From positions 27,818,459 to 27,882,458 of the forward strand of contig CM046331.1 in the NCBI GenBank assembly GCA_025403435.1: 64,000 nt of DNA, read 5' to 3'. Position 1 is the first letter of the stretch, and each line of letters opens with the position of its first letter. Position numbers and translations under genes: made by a program. The notes under the pieces were generated by a model that saw only the letters and a list, made by a program, of their open reading frames with translations, searched no databases and was not told where the DNA came from. This stretch comes from Artocarpus heterophyllus. Its lineage: Eukaryota; Streptophyta; Magnoliopsida; Rosales; Moraceae. Shown here piece after piece: positions 1 to 12,888 of the stretch.

Positions 1-1254
1 AACTTAAGATTAAGTCTTCTTAAAAAAAAAAAAACTTAAAATAAATTATTCATTCATCAACAACACTTAATTAAATCTTCAAAGTATTTCAACTTCAATC
101 TTCTCTCTTAGGATTTCTCCCTTTTAACTTAGATTGGGCTTTTTAAACACAACCTGATAATAATTGCTTAGCAAAAAAAGTAAAAAAGTTTTTTTTTTCT
201 AGAAAAAAAGAAAAAGATTTATTTAAATATATATATTATCAAAATTCTAAAATATATGAATATATATGGGGGTTTCAAATTGGTGGATGGAGAATTCTTT
301 AATTTATAATCCGATCAAAAACTTTAGGATTAAATTGGATTAGGCGGATATCACGAATTCATCGATTTCATGAACACCTCTAAGTGGGATATGGATAGGG
401 TTAACGTATGTAGTTGAGTTATATCATAAAACTTTCACAAAAAACAGAACTAATCCAGTTTCAAATGATCATAAGCCTACCATGTACAGATCTGTTCGTG
501 AGCGTGGGTTTTCCATTTTGATTTCTTGTTTGAAAATTTCTTCAAAGTTGCAGAATAAAACTAAATAAATAAATAAAAAGAAAGTTATGTGCACTGATTA
601 GCTGGCAAATGACTATGACGTAGTTCCGAATTATTGAACCACGTGTCATGTTTTGTGTGCTCAAGATTGTGCCCCGAATTTTTACACAAAATCCACTTGA
701 CCAAATCCCGCTTTTGTTTCTGACATTTAAAACGTTCCAAAGCTTCCCGTGAACTAACTTGGCATGACAAATACAGTGCTCCGATTGTATTTGTGTTAAA
801 GTTTAGACGAAAAGAATCACGTGCCACCCGTGCTTCACCTAAGCAAAGGTCAAATGGATATTTGAGTAGTTTTTAGGGCGGGATTAACTAATTGAATTAC
901 GAGTTTGTGGCGTGTACATATTCTGCTCTTGGGTATCTATCTGGTTCTCCCTAAATATATGATAAAGTTCCAATAGAAATTTATGGGCATTTACGACCCA
1001 CTTTAATGATCCAACTACTCACCATGCACGACTCCATTATTTTTTAACAATCAACTAAGATAGATCAGGGTCAGTTTTGAGACGTTTTAAACGTCAACAC
1101 CATAATGGATTTGTGTAAAGTTCAAGAACCACTTTTTTTACTGACCCCCTTGTTTTTTTAGAATAGATAGATGAAGGCGACAAGCTCATTTCAATACTGT
1201 CTTGAATCATCAAATGCATTATTAACAATCGTTGAAGTTATGAAGAAACCTTTT
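1..1254. other. Intergenic DNA, no gene recognised
   Basis: AT-rich sequence without a recognisable coding region. An 80-codon open frame at 585-827 (minus) has no family motif, no splice context and no neighbouring exons, so it is not called. Confidence 0.6.
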
Positions 1255-1262
1255 TAGATTTA

Positions 1263-1612
1263 AGGATTTTTCTCATTTGTGCCCCTCAACTTTAGGGTCA
1301 TTGTTAATTTGGCCCCTAAACTTTTAAATCACCTACTTTGCTCCCTGAATTTTTAATTAGTCCCCACTTAACCTTTAGTTGTTAAAATTCTATTAAAAAT
1401 AAACAAACAAGTGAGGTTAAATGAAGTTAGGCGGTCTTATTTTGTGTATTTTGAACATAATTCTAATAGAAAAATTGAGACTAATAATTCCCTCTTTTTA
1501 TCCTTTTTTTTTAAAGAAATTCTAAGATAATGGGTTAAGTAAGAACTAAATTAATATTCAAGGGGCAAAGTGAAATATTTTAAAGTTCAGGGGCCATAGA
1601 TAAAATTAATCC
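1263..1612. mobile_element. MITE-like element with about 30-bp terminal inverted repeats
   Basis: The left end (AGGATT, then GCCCCTCAACTTT) and the reverse complement of the right end (AGGATT, then GGCCCCTGAACTTT) match over about 30 bp with a few mismatches. The element is flanked by the direct repeat TAGATTTA (1255-1262 and 1613-1620), as expected for an 8-bp target duplication of hAT type. A Mutator-type element would give about 9 bp. It has no coding capacity. The interior contains runs such as GGCCCCTAAACTTT that repeat the terminal theme. The superfamily is inferred from duplication length only. Confidence 0.7.
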
Positions 1613-1620
1613 TAGATTTA

Positions 1621-2121
1621 ATAATGAGTATGGTAATCTTCTATTAGACAGTTTCAATTTGTCATCTTTCGTTTCAGGACTCCAAACTAGCCAAGTGTGC
1701 TTACCAACTAATTGGCCCCTTGTGTTTTAGCGGCCAATCATTCACTCAATCTACTTAGAAAAACCCCCCTCCCATTGACTATCTTTATTGTACTGGATAC
1801 TTTAAATAGAGATACATCCTTACCCAAACCCCAGTTTGAAAGCCTAGCAGATCGTCTCTTCAAAAATCTACCAAATATTTCAAAACATATTCAAGACGAA
1901 AAAAAAAAATGAAAGATAAAAAGGGAGATATTATTTTTACGGTCGCTGCATATATTATGGTCGATATACACCAATATAAACTAATCTCATGCAATATAAC
2001 GGTATTCTATTGTCTTGTCATAATACCTTGGCAGTTTGGCACCATGTTTTTGGCATCAAAATCCTACTTAACTGGGTCCTGGGAAAACCAGATTTTCTTG
2101 TACATCGAGAAATCTCAACTA
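1621..2121. other. Spacer downstream of the PDIL5-4 gene
   Basis: This is the 3' flank of the minus-strand gene that ends at 2122 and presumably includes its 3' UTR. Small open frames on the plus strand have no recognisable motif. Confidence 0.5.
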
Positions 2122-5100
2122 TTAAAAATTCTTGCCTAGTTCAACCTTTTTCATCAGTCTCATAGTGTTGTGCAGAATGGAATCCAGTATTCCGGCTACC
2201 TGAAAAGGGGAACACAAAGAAAAGTATTTTGAGATCGGCATTCTTGAGGGTAAAGGAAAAGATAGAAGAAGAATGAAGAAGATAGAAGAAGAATGAAGTA
2301 CTAACCGTGAAAACACCACCGATAATGGCACACACGTTAGTGATGAAGTGCGAAAAGGACTTCCGATTTTCTTGTATCAGAACCTAGTTATAGAAGATAA
2401 AAGAAAGATTCAGAGGAAATAAAATCTCCATATAACAGTGAACATAAAATTATTGCCTCGTCACTACCTGCATTGGAGAGAGCTCAAAATGGAATTTTGC
2501 CACGGGAATGTATAGACTCTGAATTATACTGCTGTGGGCCGTGTACTCGTACTCCTGAATTAAGGTGTGATGTCGACTTGTTGTAACCTCAGCTTTAACT
2601 ACTTGAAGATAATGCTCTATCTGCAAACGCAAATTCAAACATGCGGAATGAATAAGAGCTTCAGTCCAATGTTACTCTTTTTTCTTTTTCTTTTTTCCTC
2701 TGAAACAGAACAGTTTTAATATAATATTCATTTTGTCAGTCAGTAATCAAATTATGAGGTGTCCCAGCAACCAAAGAAAAAAGAAAGAAAGAAGACAAGG
2801 TTTCTTCGATATGGCAAACTTACCGTAACATTTACATCTATATCACGGTGATTTATGAATGACCGACCGTTCAATCTGTCATGGCTTCTCCCAATATAAG
2901 GTGCTAATCTCTTTACATCACTCAGCATCTTAGGCGTAATACTCTTTCCAAATGAAAAACGTGATATGACATGTGACATATTCATTTGAGAAGCATCGAA
3001 GGAATGAGATCCTGAATGAGCTGAAACGATAAGGTTACCAGGAACCTGCAATTACAACTCAAGCTTAAAAATCTAAAGCAAGCGGCAGCGCGGTAAAGAA
3101 CGCCTATCTGCACTACTTTGTCCTAGTGTCTTCTAATCAAAATAACGGCCAGAACACATAATCAAGATAAGATGTATGTTTTTAAATTCATTAGTTTGAT
3201 CAAGATGGGATGTATTTTAACATAAATCACTAACAGAACTTAATATAAATGCTTCCATTACCATCAAGCAACCCAGAAAGCAAGCTCATTGTCATTAGAC
3301 GTAAAACAAAGTAACTAGGCAATCACATCTTTCTTCATGTTAAAGCAATAATCATCTATTTCTAGGCTGTTCTTCTAATGCCTCCATCACCATTGTAAAC
3401 CCACCTTTTTCACACGCACGTGTCCTTCAATTCTACATCCTGGAGCCTTTGGTGCTGGTCTTTTTGCATGTTCAGTTGTATTACTACTTCCCGAAGGTAG
3501 CTTCTGAGACTCCAACTGGATAGGTGCAACCAAAGCTTCCATTGTCTGCAGTAAGTAGAAACTTAAGATCAGGCCAGCTTTTACTCTATCGAGGGTCTCG
3601 ACATCCAACAACACTCACAAATATGACTATGTTGACCTTCGAAGCCATTGCTCAAACCTTGAAACTAGATTTGGGATAAAGTAACGGAAACTCAGACTCT
3701 ATGAGTTTGTACCTGGACCAAGCTATCTGTGTCCCGATCTCCATAGTAAGATTCATGGTCATGGTGTCCATGGTCGTCCCTGTGACAGAAAGAAGCCAGA
3801 TAAAGCTTAATAACAATGAAGGAAAGCTACATCCGTTCAAGTGGATGGTTGAAGAAGGAACACGAATATATACATGACTGAGTGCGTGCAAGTGTAATAT
3901 ATCTAAGTGCACATGAGACAGTTCAGTTTCTCATATTATGCTATACATTTGGGGGAGCACTAGAAATAATCACCATAAATAAACACTTCAAAACTTAAAA
4001 AACAATTTTTTGATATGAAAAAAACTGCAAAACAACAAACAAATTAGAAAAATCCTTTTTTTCTGCCACATTACCACCAAATGTTCCAGAGGGACACACT
4101 AAACAACAGACCGTTGAATGAATGATAAGGGCACTAAAGGAAATATATAATTCACCTCAAATCACTTCCTTTGCGAAAAATGCGAATAGATGGATACCCT
4201 TGTATATGATGCCTGAATTTGTTGGAAACAACAGTCAGAGTCGACCAAAAAATTCGCAAAGTTACAAAATCAGAGGCAAAGGCAGAAAGAAGAGGATAAA
4301 GTTGACATCCAAGAGAAGAATGTGAATCCTTCATGTGTTTAATGTTTCAAATAAAAAATCTTAATAATCTTTTATATTTTTCTCATCAAGAAAACATTCC
4401 AATGTTTATAGGTATGCCTCAAGGATTCTTTCTTTAAGCTTTTCTGCACCACTTTAGATAAATCAGCAATTTGAAGTGAATCAATTTCCTCAAGTATCCT
4501 AAAATGAATGAATTCAATGTTTCATTTCATTGTAATAAAGAAAATCAGCTTGAACGTTAGAATCATAATTTAAAATGTACCTTTTACATAAGTCGACTTC
4601 TAGAGTACAATCAACCTTTCCTAAAAGTATACGTCCGTCCATTTCTGGATCATATCTGGAAAAAGGTGAAGAAAGAAGGATCCATGAAGTTTTGAATAAC
4701 AAGCAATTATGTGGGACAATGAAACAATTTCACAAATACTTATTGTAAATTATTTCCAGGAAATGCAAACAACATTAAAACACAGTACCTTTCTCGAATT
4801 ATTTTTGCTGCCTTCTCCCAAGAGGGTTTCTGAAACAAAAGAAAAGGCCAGAAGTACATACTAATAAAATTTTTGAGAAGGGTGATGAAATGGTTTCCAC
4901 CATAATAAGAAGTGATTAATTTAATTCCACAGATTGTTCATTCAGAGAACCCTAGAACAGATAGATATCTAGAGACAGAAAGGTAGGAAGAGAAAAATAT
5001 ATGTGACGAGGGATATGAGGGTGTAATTTGGAAAGAAAAAAGCGAGAAGATACTGAGTTTGTGGTTTTGGAAAAGTTTGAAATGAAATAAGAGTAAAAGA

Positions 5101-8100
5101 AAGGATTCATGGAGTGACCGTGGGCGCATTTGGTCTGACAAGAGAAGCTCTTCAAAGTTATTTTGCCATTTGATTACGTTCTGGGCAACCATCTGAATGT
5201 TGATGGTACGATTTGCAAAACGTCAAAATTAAGAAATTATATCATCTATTTTGGAGATGTAGATGTATCCAAAACTTAAAAATACTGGGGGTTAATATTT
5301 ATTCTAGTTATCTCAAGTTCAACAACTTTATTTTAAAAATAAGCGCCACATCCAACATACACCCGCATAGATATACAAGCAAACGAGAGTAGAATTAATC
5401 AAAGTAGCATTCTATGTTAAATAAGTTTCTAGAAGTAATGGAAGGTTCCAAACAAAGAGATAGCCATGCCAAAAGTGGCCTAATTTAGTAAAGTCATATA
5501 ATTACTTCATTTTTTTTTGTTTAGGGAAATTACTTTATTTACTTAATCATAAAAACTTGAACCACCAAAAGCTTCAGCTTATAGAAGCAACTAACCTTTC
5601 CTTCTTATAATAATGAGATTGTAAGTTGTAATACAAAAAGCCAAGAAGGAAACTGACAACTGAATATAAGCATCTAAAAACTTTCATACCAAAAATCAGA
5701 GATAGATGAGGAATACTTACCAGGCGATTACTCCAGTAGCACCAAGGAGCAAAAAAATTGACAACCAATATCGGATACCTGCAAAAGAATCATCACACAT
5801 GTCAAGAGAAGAATACTACAGCAATTGCAATATAACAGCACAAGTCTTCCAGAGGCGAAGCTCATTTAAACACAATTTGAAAGTCAAACTTAGCCCACTT
5901 ACTGGTGAGAAAATTGGTCAAAATTACTGCCCGTTAGCCAGACAGAACCTTCTTCGGATTCTTCTTCAACATCATCCCCATGCTTAATGTAATTTGAAAT
6001 TGGCCCCGACTGAAACTCAGCACCAGTGGGTTTTAAATGGGCATCTATAGAGAATTTTTTAATTGTTTTTGTTATATTCAACCTGTTCTGAAAAAAAAGG
6101 AGGAGAATCTCAGCCCATGTCATTGCCCATTGCAAAATCAATAAAGAGACAAAAGAACTAATAGAAATATAAAGAAGATCTCAACAAACTTGAAATCCAA
6201 ATTTATCCAATAGAAATAGCAAACCAAGACAAATTGGGAAGTGAAAACTTACTGTTCCTAATATGTCACTCACGTCAACTGATGCAAATTCACATGAGAG
6301 AGCAGGAAAGCTACGGTACAATTAACGAGGTATTAGTACTCAGATGCACGGACATACACAAAGGTTATATCTATTTTACTGGTACTACATTCGTGAACAT
6401 TTCAAAAAGATCATTCAATTGCCAAATAAGAGATACTTCTAAGAAAAATCAGTGGCAAAATGTTGTAAATTCTTCATCCCATTAATAACAACCCCCTCTA
6501 CATGAGTGTGTGTGCACACACGCATAGACTTCACAAATGCTGACTACTCATTACATGTGACATATAGAGAAATTTGTACATCTAAACAAAAGCACTTGTT
6601 GAATAAATAATGAAAAAAGGTATCACTGTAATAATCAAGTCAGAAATGCTCTAGTTGTTGTTTCATGAAAAGAATGCTGGACACTTTAAAAAAAGAAAAG
6701 AATGCTGGAATAGGAAGGACAGATGTCCATAGCTGGGCATAATGCTGGTATAAATATCCAATCCTGTACCACAGCTTCACAACAAACTAAAATGTTGATG
6801 CAACTATTGAACTGTACCTTATATCAAAATCAATACGTAAGAAGTCCCCATCAGTGCTCTGGTCGACGACAACAGAAGTAGATGTGCTGACGGTTAAATA
6901 ATTATTCAGTTCCTGTAAAATATATAAATTTTACACATCATGAGGTAAAGAAACAGGGGAAATGAACGACTAAACAAAAGCCAAGTAGTTATTAGGAAAA
7001 CCACAAATGAATACGGATGCAGTGGCTATCAATGTACTAGATTCCGCACAAATAGAGAAAATGAGAAGTAATAACCAAATAAAAAATAGAGGGAAAAACG
7101 AAGCAAGAGCTAAAGTTGGAGTAAGACTATCACTACATCCCATTACATTCAGTTGTATGTGTGCAGCCCAAAAATCTCAACCACTAAATGAGCCTTAGTG
7201 ATGATCTCATCTGTTGAATTTTTTCAGGCGATTATTAAGTATTAATGGCTCAGATCGTTTTTTTTTTTTTTTTCAACATCCAATGGTTGTACATAGGATG
7301 CAAGCACATCCCAAAATTTTGAGATGCATTGTAGTTCTACAAGTAAAATCCATAGGATCTCAAAACAGAAAACCTACCAACATAGAAGACCCATATGAAG
7401 TTGAGTCTAAGACTGAAATAAATAGATAAGACAGATTAACCAACCATTCCAAATAAAAACACCATGGAAAGAGCTGCTATTATGGATAACCCTGCACCTG
7501 ATAATGATGCCTCTGTCAAATCCCTCGGAATCTTCCTGTGGACAGAAATGTAATTGTGATGGAGACAGGGAAGATTCGGGAAACTGTCTACCAGTACGAC
7601 AAGCTTAAAATAAAAGATTAACATTGAAATTAAAAAAAAAAAAAATCCATCACTGACCAAAAAAGAGAAGAGCAAAATAAAATAAGGGAAAAAAAACACT
7701 AGCAGAGAATCATGAAGTTCAGTTCAACGTTTTTCCTTCTTTTTTTTTTTTTTGACGTATTCATTTCTATTTCATTGCAATCATCATGCATTCTTCTAGC
7801 AACAATAAAAAAATGTATATAGATTCGATTCCTTTGTGAAGTGTTTCTGCTGTACAATCCACAGTGATCTGAAGCCAAACCAAATGACATATAAAGCAAG
7901 TGATATATCTCTGTGTGTGTATATATATATGAATATATATATATATATGTATACACTTTTGCTTCACCAAGTCAAAAACGAGAACAATTCAGAATAACGA
8001 GCAAGAATCCACAACCAAAATCGACAAAAACCTGTCGGAATCAACCAAATATTCCACCAAACTTGTCGACGATAAAAGAAAGGAAAAAACCGATCACAAT

Positions 8101-8351
8101 TTCGAATGTCCAAAACTCAATCAACGACACAATTGAGTAATGAACAAAGAAACAGACGTCATCAGAAGTTTTCATAGGCCATTGACGTAACAGTAACGAA
8201 TCCAATCACATGGATTTGATTATCGAAACTCCGATTCCAGAGAAAACTCGCAACGATAGTGAAAAAGCGAACGAAACGTGAATAGATAGAGAGAGAGAGA
8301 GAGATCGGACCTGTAGAAATCGACCGATTTGAGCTTGCCAGAGGAAAGCAT
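2122..8351 (-). CDS. PDIL5-4: Protein disulfide isomerase-like 5-4 (PDIL5-4/5-3 type, ERGIC/ERV-like), complete, 15 exons
   Basis: Coding exons on the minus strand are 8351-8311, 7535-7445, 6912-6818, 6310-6253, 6087-5903, 5778-5721, 4829-4789, 4655-4581, 4212-4156, 3779-3713, 3545-3405, 3045-2824, 2620-2468, 2383-2306 and 2199-2122. All junctions are GT-AG and phases agree, giving 479 aa, the usual family length of about 480. Order: short cytosolic N-terminus (MLSSGKLKSVDFYRKIPRD), membrane segment about 24-46, ERGIC_N region, thioredoxin domain with APWCYWS (C170 to S173), ERV-type luminal region, second membrane segment about 441-462, and C-terminus KKVELGKNF. Members are ER/early-secretory membrane proteins. 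The redox motif here is CYWS, lacking the second cysteine of CxxC, so classical oxidase activity is doubtful and an isomerase or holdase role is more likely. The start was chosen because it gives the family N-terminus. PDIL5-3 is the alternative name. Confidence 0.93.
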
Positions 8352-8372
8352 GGTTGCGGAACGGAGGTGAAT

Positions 8373-8402
8373 TGCAGAGAGGAGAGAGAGAGGAGAGAGA
8401 GA
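8373..8402. repeat. GA-rich tract in the 5' UTR/promoter of PDIL5-4
   Basis: GA-rich sequence lies 22-51 bp upstream of the ATG at 8351. A second GA run (8288-8303) is just inside intron 1. On the transcribed strand these are CT-rich, a common plant 5' leader feature. Confidence 0.6.
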
Positions 8403-8639
8403 GGTCGGCAAATCAAAGCCTAAGGAAGACGCACATTATGGATCTGTATGTGAGCGAATGAGCAAAAATGGCTCAAGGACTGACACCCTCTCTCCCCCCC
8501 AGGCCAGCTCTGCTTGGTACTCGCCCTCTCGCCTTTTTTGCGGGGGTTTTTTATTTTAATTTTAATTTTAATTTTTTTATTTGTTATTTTTTTATAATCG
8601 ATTTCCCCATTCTTCCTTTGTGAAAAAGTTTGTGGTGCA

Positions 8640-9230
8640 TGATTAGGACGATAAACTATAGCATATTATTACGTGTAAAAGTTTTATATTGTTTATATAT
8701 AATTTTTTTTATCAATAGATAATTGTGATATTTGAGAGAAAAGTTAAAACTATATGATTGAAATCACAGACTATAATATGTAAGAGCTTTACACTTATAG
8801 CAAATTTTTGTTTTAAGCTATAACATATAAAAGCTTAACACTATTTACAGTTAAAACTGTACAGTTAGAGGAACTGATAAGATTGACTTTTTCCTTCTTT
8901 TTTTATTATCGATAGATGATTGTGTGTTTAGAAGAAGGGTTGAAGCAGTATGATTGGAATAGCGGACTATAATATGTGAGAGTTTTAAATTGCGACAAAT
9001 TGTTGTTTTATATGATAACTTGTGAAAGTTATATATTGTTTGTAGTTAAAACATGTTATTGAAACCAGCACTCTAAACATTTTAATAGGGTGTTTAGGAG
9101 AGTAGTTTAATTTATCAGTTTAGATTTAAAACCTGTAATATATGAGAGTTTTATATTGTAGTTTTTTACTGTAACATGAAGAGTTTTACGCTGTTTACAA
9201 TTCAAACTTCCAAACATCCTATAAATGTTA
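8640..9230. repeat. Degenerate tandem repeat, unit about 195 bp
   Basis: The block starting near 8712 (ATCAATAGATAATTGTGATA) recurs near 8907 as ATCGATAGATGATTGTG. Each copy continues into an ACTATAATATGT(A/G)AGAG segment (near 8771 and 8966). A third, partial copy with AATATATGAGAGTTTTA lies near 9135. No coding content. The same core occurs elsewhere in the window. Confidence 0.55.
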
Positions 9231-9430
9231 TTTTAATTGTTGGACTAGCTTTTAGCTCGTCAATTTACAAGTACCCAAATTTAAAATCTGTAATATGCAG
9301 TGCAAAATTACTTATATCATAACTCATGTAGTTGAAAAGTAAATCCTTTCATCTATATGACACTAGCTTCTAATATGATAAAAAATATGTCCTACCACAT
9401 GTTTTGTCTTGCAATAAATTTATGCTTTTT

Positions 9431-11396
9431 TGTGACACCCGTTATTCTCCTAACGGGTATTGAGGTAATTAAATTAATTTTTAATGTATAAAAAAATTTG
9501 CTTCATTTAAATTTATTTTATAATATTTATTTTTATCTATTTTTAAATTTTCTAAAATTCTCCTATATTTATTTAGTATGATTACTAAAAAGCCTTAGAA
9601 CTTCTAATAAATCTCAAAAATGTCATATTGGCATTATGTGTGTTAAAGTCTTTAGATGAGACATAAGGATATCTTTTCCAACTACTCTTGACCCTCATTT
9701 TCTTTATTTCATCCGTGACATGCTTCAACATGTCTCCTCTATAATTGTTTCTATCACTTCTTTTCAAAGACTTCATCTTTTCTTCCTTTCTCTTCCACGG
9801 TTCCCACACTCTTCTTCATATTTCTTTGCTGAAGCAAAATACTTAGAGAACTTCTTCAAGGCAGCCATAAAAATCAGCCACCATCACCTCCATTTGAGCA
9901 AGAATTTCAGTCATACCGAAGTAAAGGAACCTGTTTTGAAGCCATTTCAAGCTTCCAACTAACCATAATCCGAGGTTAGAATCTTATGAACAAATTTAGT
10001 CTTTCATTTATAAATTTTCTTTTATACTAAAGGATTATTCAAATTTGCGTTCTTAAACCTAAGTATATGTTTGTTGCTATTTTGGAGCATATGTATGAAG
10101 TCTAAGTGTATATGCCCTAGACAGAAAATTTATATTGTTAAACTTTGTAATACCTCTACGGGCAGTGGCTATTTCTTGAAATTCTAAGATTAAATTAAAA
10201 TAAATTTTATGAATGTAGTTGTATGTTGTGCTTTAGTTTTAATTGTCCTTATGCACGCCTTAGGATCAAGGGAGTATGGAGCTAACGTTAATTGATTCCA
10301 GGATTAAGAGATTGTTGATAAGCTTGAAAGGTAGGGATTCTATTACTCATCTTTTGTGAGGTTTTTATAGAATTAAAATTGATTGTTTTGCCGCAATATA
10401 TATATATCTATGTTGAACTGATATTATATGATTATCACATATGAAACTATGACATGGACTCGTCTTGTATTGTACGGCGAGGAACATAATGAATTGACAC
10501 ATGTTATAAATTGAGAAGCATGGTTAGGAAAACTAACTCTATTGATAATGATTCAATATAGAGAAATTGTGAGACATGAAGAGGGCGACGGTTACGTCCT
10601 TGGGCATGAATACCCTAAAAGGTAAAGTAGGGGGAAGGCGATGACGCTTCCTTGGGTTGAAAGTCCCAGAACACACTGTACAGGAATCGATTTGGTGAGG
10701 ACTCGGGGCTTGATGTCCCCTCACCGGAACACCCTTGGAATGTTTATAGGGTGATCAAGTGCGCCCATTTGGGTTTCGATGAGTTGAGTGATACTCAATT
10801 TAACATGGATACCTAGGAACAATGATGATTGGTAATATTTGTATAAATGTGTAATTATGACACTTGGTAATGATTAACTACGGTATCCATAAGATGTGAT
10901 CATAATAAACCTCATAATCTGAAATATGATGTGACTTACTAACCATGCAGATTTTAATGTGGTAATGATAAAGGTGAGTAATGGCTTTCTCTACTGAGCA
11001 TAGTGTTGCTCATTCCCTTATGTTTATATCTTTTCAGGACTCACTAAGTGTGAGGTGGCTACGAGAAATATAGTTGAGGAAGTGATGTAGCTATATTACA
11101 TTGGGACTGCTTCAATCGTTGAGAATGTTCTTCATGATAATGTAAGCATCAATTGTTACTTTCTGTGACTGTATTACAATGTGATTGAGGGTTAAAATGA
11201 TGATGACAACAGTTTATATTATTAAATTTAAGGTGCTACATTAAAACTGTGGTTTATTTATCGTTTATATTTTTATTTTTGAGTTGAGAGTTTTCATTTA
11301 AGTCCCGGGCAAATTTTATTTTTAAGGTTTTACTTTTATTATTTATTTTTATTTTATCTCATTAAAAACTGTTAACCCCCATATAGGGGCGTTACA
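9431..11396 (+). repeat. 5' LTR of element A
   Basis: Length 1966 bp, TGTGACACCC to CGTTACA. It is repeated at 24414-26378. Roughly 10205-10975 is closely similar to 16085-16835 in the LTR of element B, while the first 750 bp differ. Small open frames inside (for example 9720-9962) recur in the 3' copy simply because the LTR is duplicated. Confidence 0.95.
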
Positions 11397-11403
11397 GAAT
11401 TTT

Positions 11404-11415
11404 TGGTATCAGAGC
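11404..11415 (+). other. Primer-binding site of element A (initiator Met tRNA)
   Basis: TGGTATCAGAGC, complementary to the 3' end of plant initiator tRNA-Met, lies 8 bp after the 5' LTR, the standard position. Confidence 0.9.
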
Positions 11416-12640
11416 CTAGGTTCGGTTAACCTAGGGAGTGTAGCACCACTTTAAAAAAATATATTTTTGAGATGGTTTTGAAGCTGAATTTTCATTGTCA
11501 TCATCAAAATGAACCTTCACATTGATTTATACAGTCTAGAAGGATGTAACATGGAAAGGCCATAGAATGAAAATACTAATAGTTTATGAGTACAATAATT
11601 ATATAGAAGGAAAGTATTAATAGTTATAAGGGAATGATAATTATATGGAATGAGTTTATAAGTAGAATGCTTATGAGAGATTCGTATAATATTTGGATCT
11701 ATAAGCATATCTAATTCGTATAAACGATGAGAAATTCGTATAGATAAGAGGATTTAAGAGCCTTTTGTCTCGTGAAAAACAATAAAAAAAAAATATAAGG
11801 CTTGATTTATTGATTTTAAAGTTTGGCATAGATATGCCAAATTTTTCGTAATCTATTCAAACCTAAGTAATGATTATGTGTGGATTCGATGGAGCACATA
11901 AGTGTCAATATCTTTTCTTGAAAGTTCTATTTATTTGAGGAATATGATATAAGTTGGGAATCATGGTATTGAATCTTGAGAGAGATAAATGTTAGACTTT
12001 TGGTCTGTTGAGACTGTGTAAAGTCTAGAATGCATGAATCTCAAAATTGGAATATTTTGTTACGTATATTGTATTTAAGTGTATCAGTGAATCTTTTGGT
12101 TACCTAAGGTTTTGTTATATGAGGAAATTATATATTGTATGAGTAGAATTGTGGGGATTGTAGATGTTCTTAAGTAGTAACATCAAGTGTCTTTGTTCGT
12201 TGATATGGTCTACGTTGAAAGACGTAAATCGTATTGATTTCAAGGTTAGTCGCATTCTAAACCCTTGGTAGTAATGATGATGAATCCATTGATAGATGTT
12301 AAGTATTATGAATAACATATGGGTGTATGTATTGTTCAATAAAGTTTTGATTAAAACAAAATTATTTGAGTTGCTGGAAGATTGTGTTGTTATGAAATGA
12401 TTTTAAATATCATTCAGGAAGATCCTTGTTGTCGTTAAATTAGATTTGTTGTTTATAGTTAACTTTATCTATAGTGGGCTTTGAATTGGGTTTAAGATTC
12501 ATACGAATTGGTTTTCAATTTTATGTTTGTTATTTAACTTGTTCTAAATGTGTTAAGGCCCGAAACAACCTGACCATTTTCAACTTAGAACATTTGGGCC
12601 TAGTTCAAATCTTAAATCAGTTTGATTCACACTGTCTCTC
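11416..12640. other. Leader of element A, non-coding
   Basis: The first 80 bp or so resemble the leader of element B (shared GTAGCACCACTTTAAAAA-like stretch and TGTCATCATCA). After that the two diverge and no gag is found. No ORF with a recognisable family is present. Confidence 0.6.
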
Positions 12641-12641
12641 T

Positions 12642-12695
12642 CACGTGGTTTCTATACGTGTCATATACAGTGGTTTAATCATTGTTTATATATAC
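12642..12695 (+). promoter_or_regulatory. Possible internal Pol II promoter: G-box and TATA box
   Basis: CACGTG (12642-12647) and a second ACGTG (about 12656) lie upstream of TTTATATATAC (12685-12695). The following 160 bp up to the ATG at 12889 are rich in CT and TTCTT runs, like a plant 5' leader. The arrangement is seen; promoter function is inferred. Confidence 0.45.
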
Positions 12696-12888
12696 GTTTA
12701 CTGTGCATAGGAGCTTATTTCTCCGAGTTCACTTTTTCTCTCTTAATTTGTTATTTTCTCTCTAAATCGTAAATCCTCTTCTTTTTCATTAGAAATTCTT
12801 CTTTTCCTCTAAAAGAAGAAGGAATTCTAGGATTCTGCAATTTACTATCTTAATTTTTCCTTTCTATTTACTCTTCTTTCATCTCATC

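Noticed and set aside
585..827. 80-codon open frame on the minus strand
   Set aside because: No family motif, no promoter or splice context; expected by chance in this composition.
9720..9962. Small ORF inside the LTRs of element A (also at 24703-24945)
   Set aside because: It is duplicated only because the LTR is; no motif, and it is not conserved in the LTR of element B.
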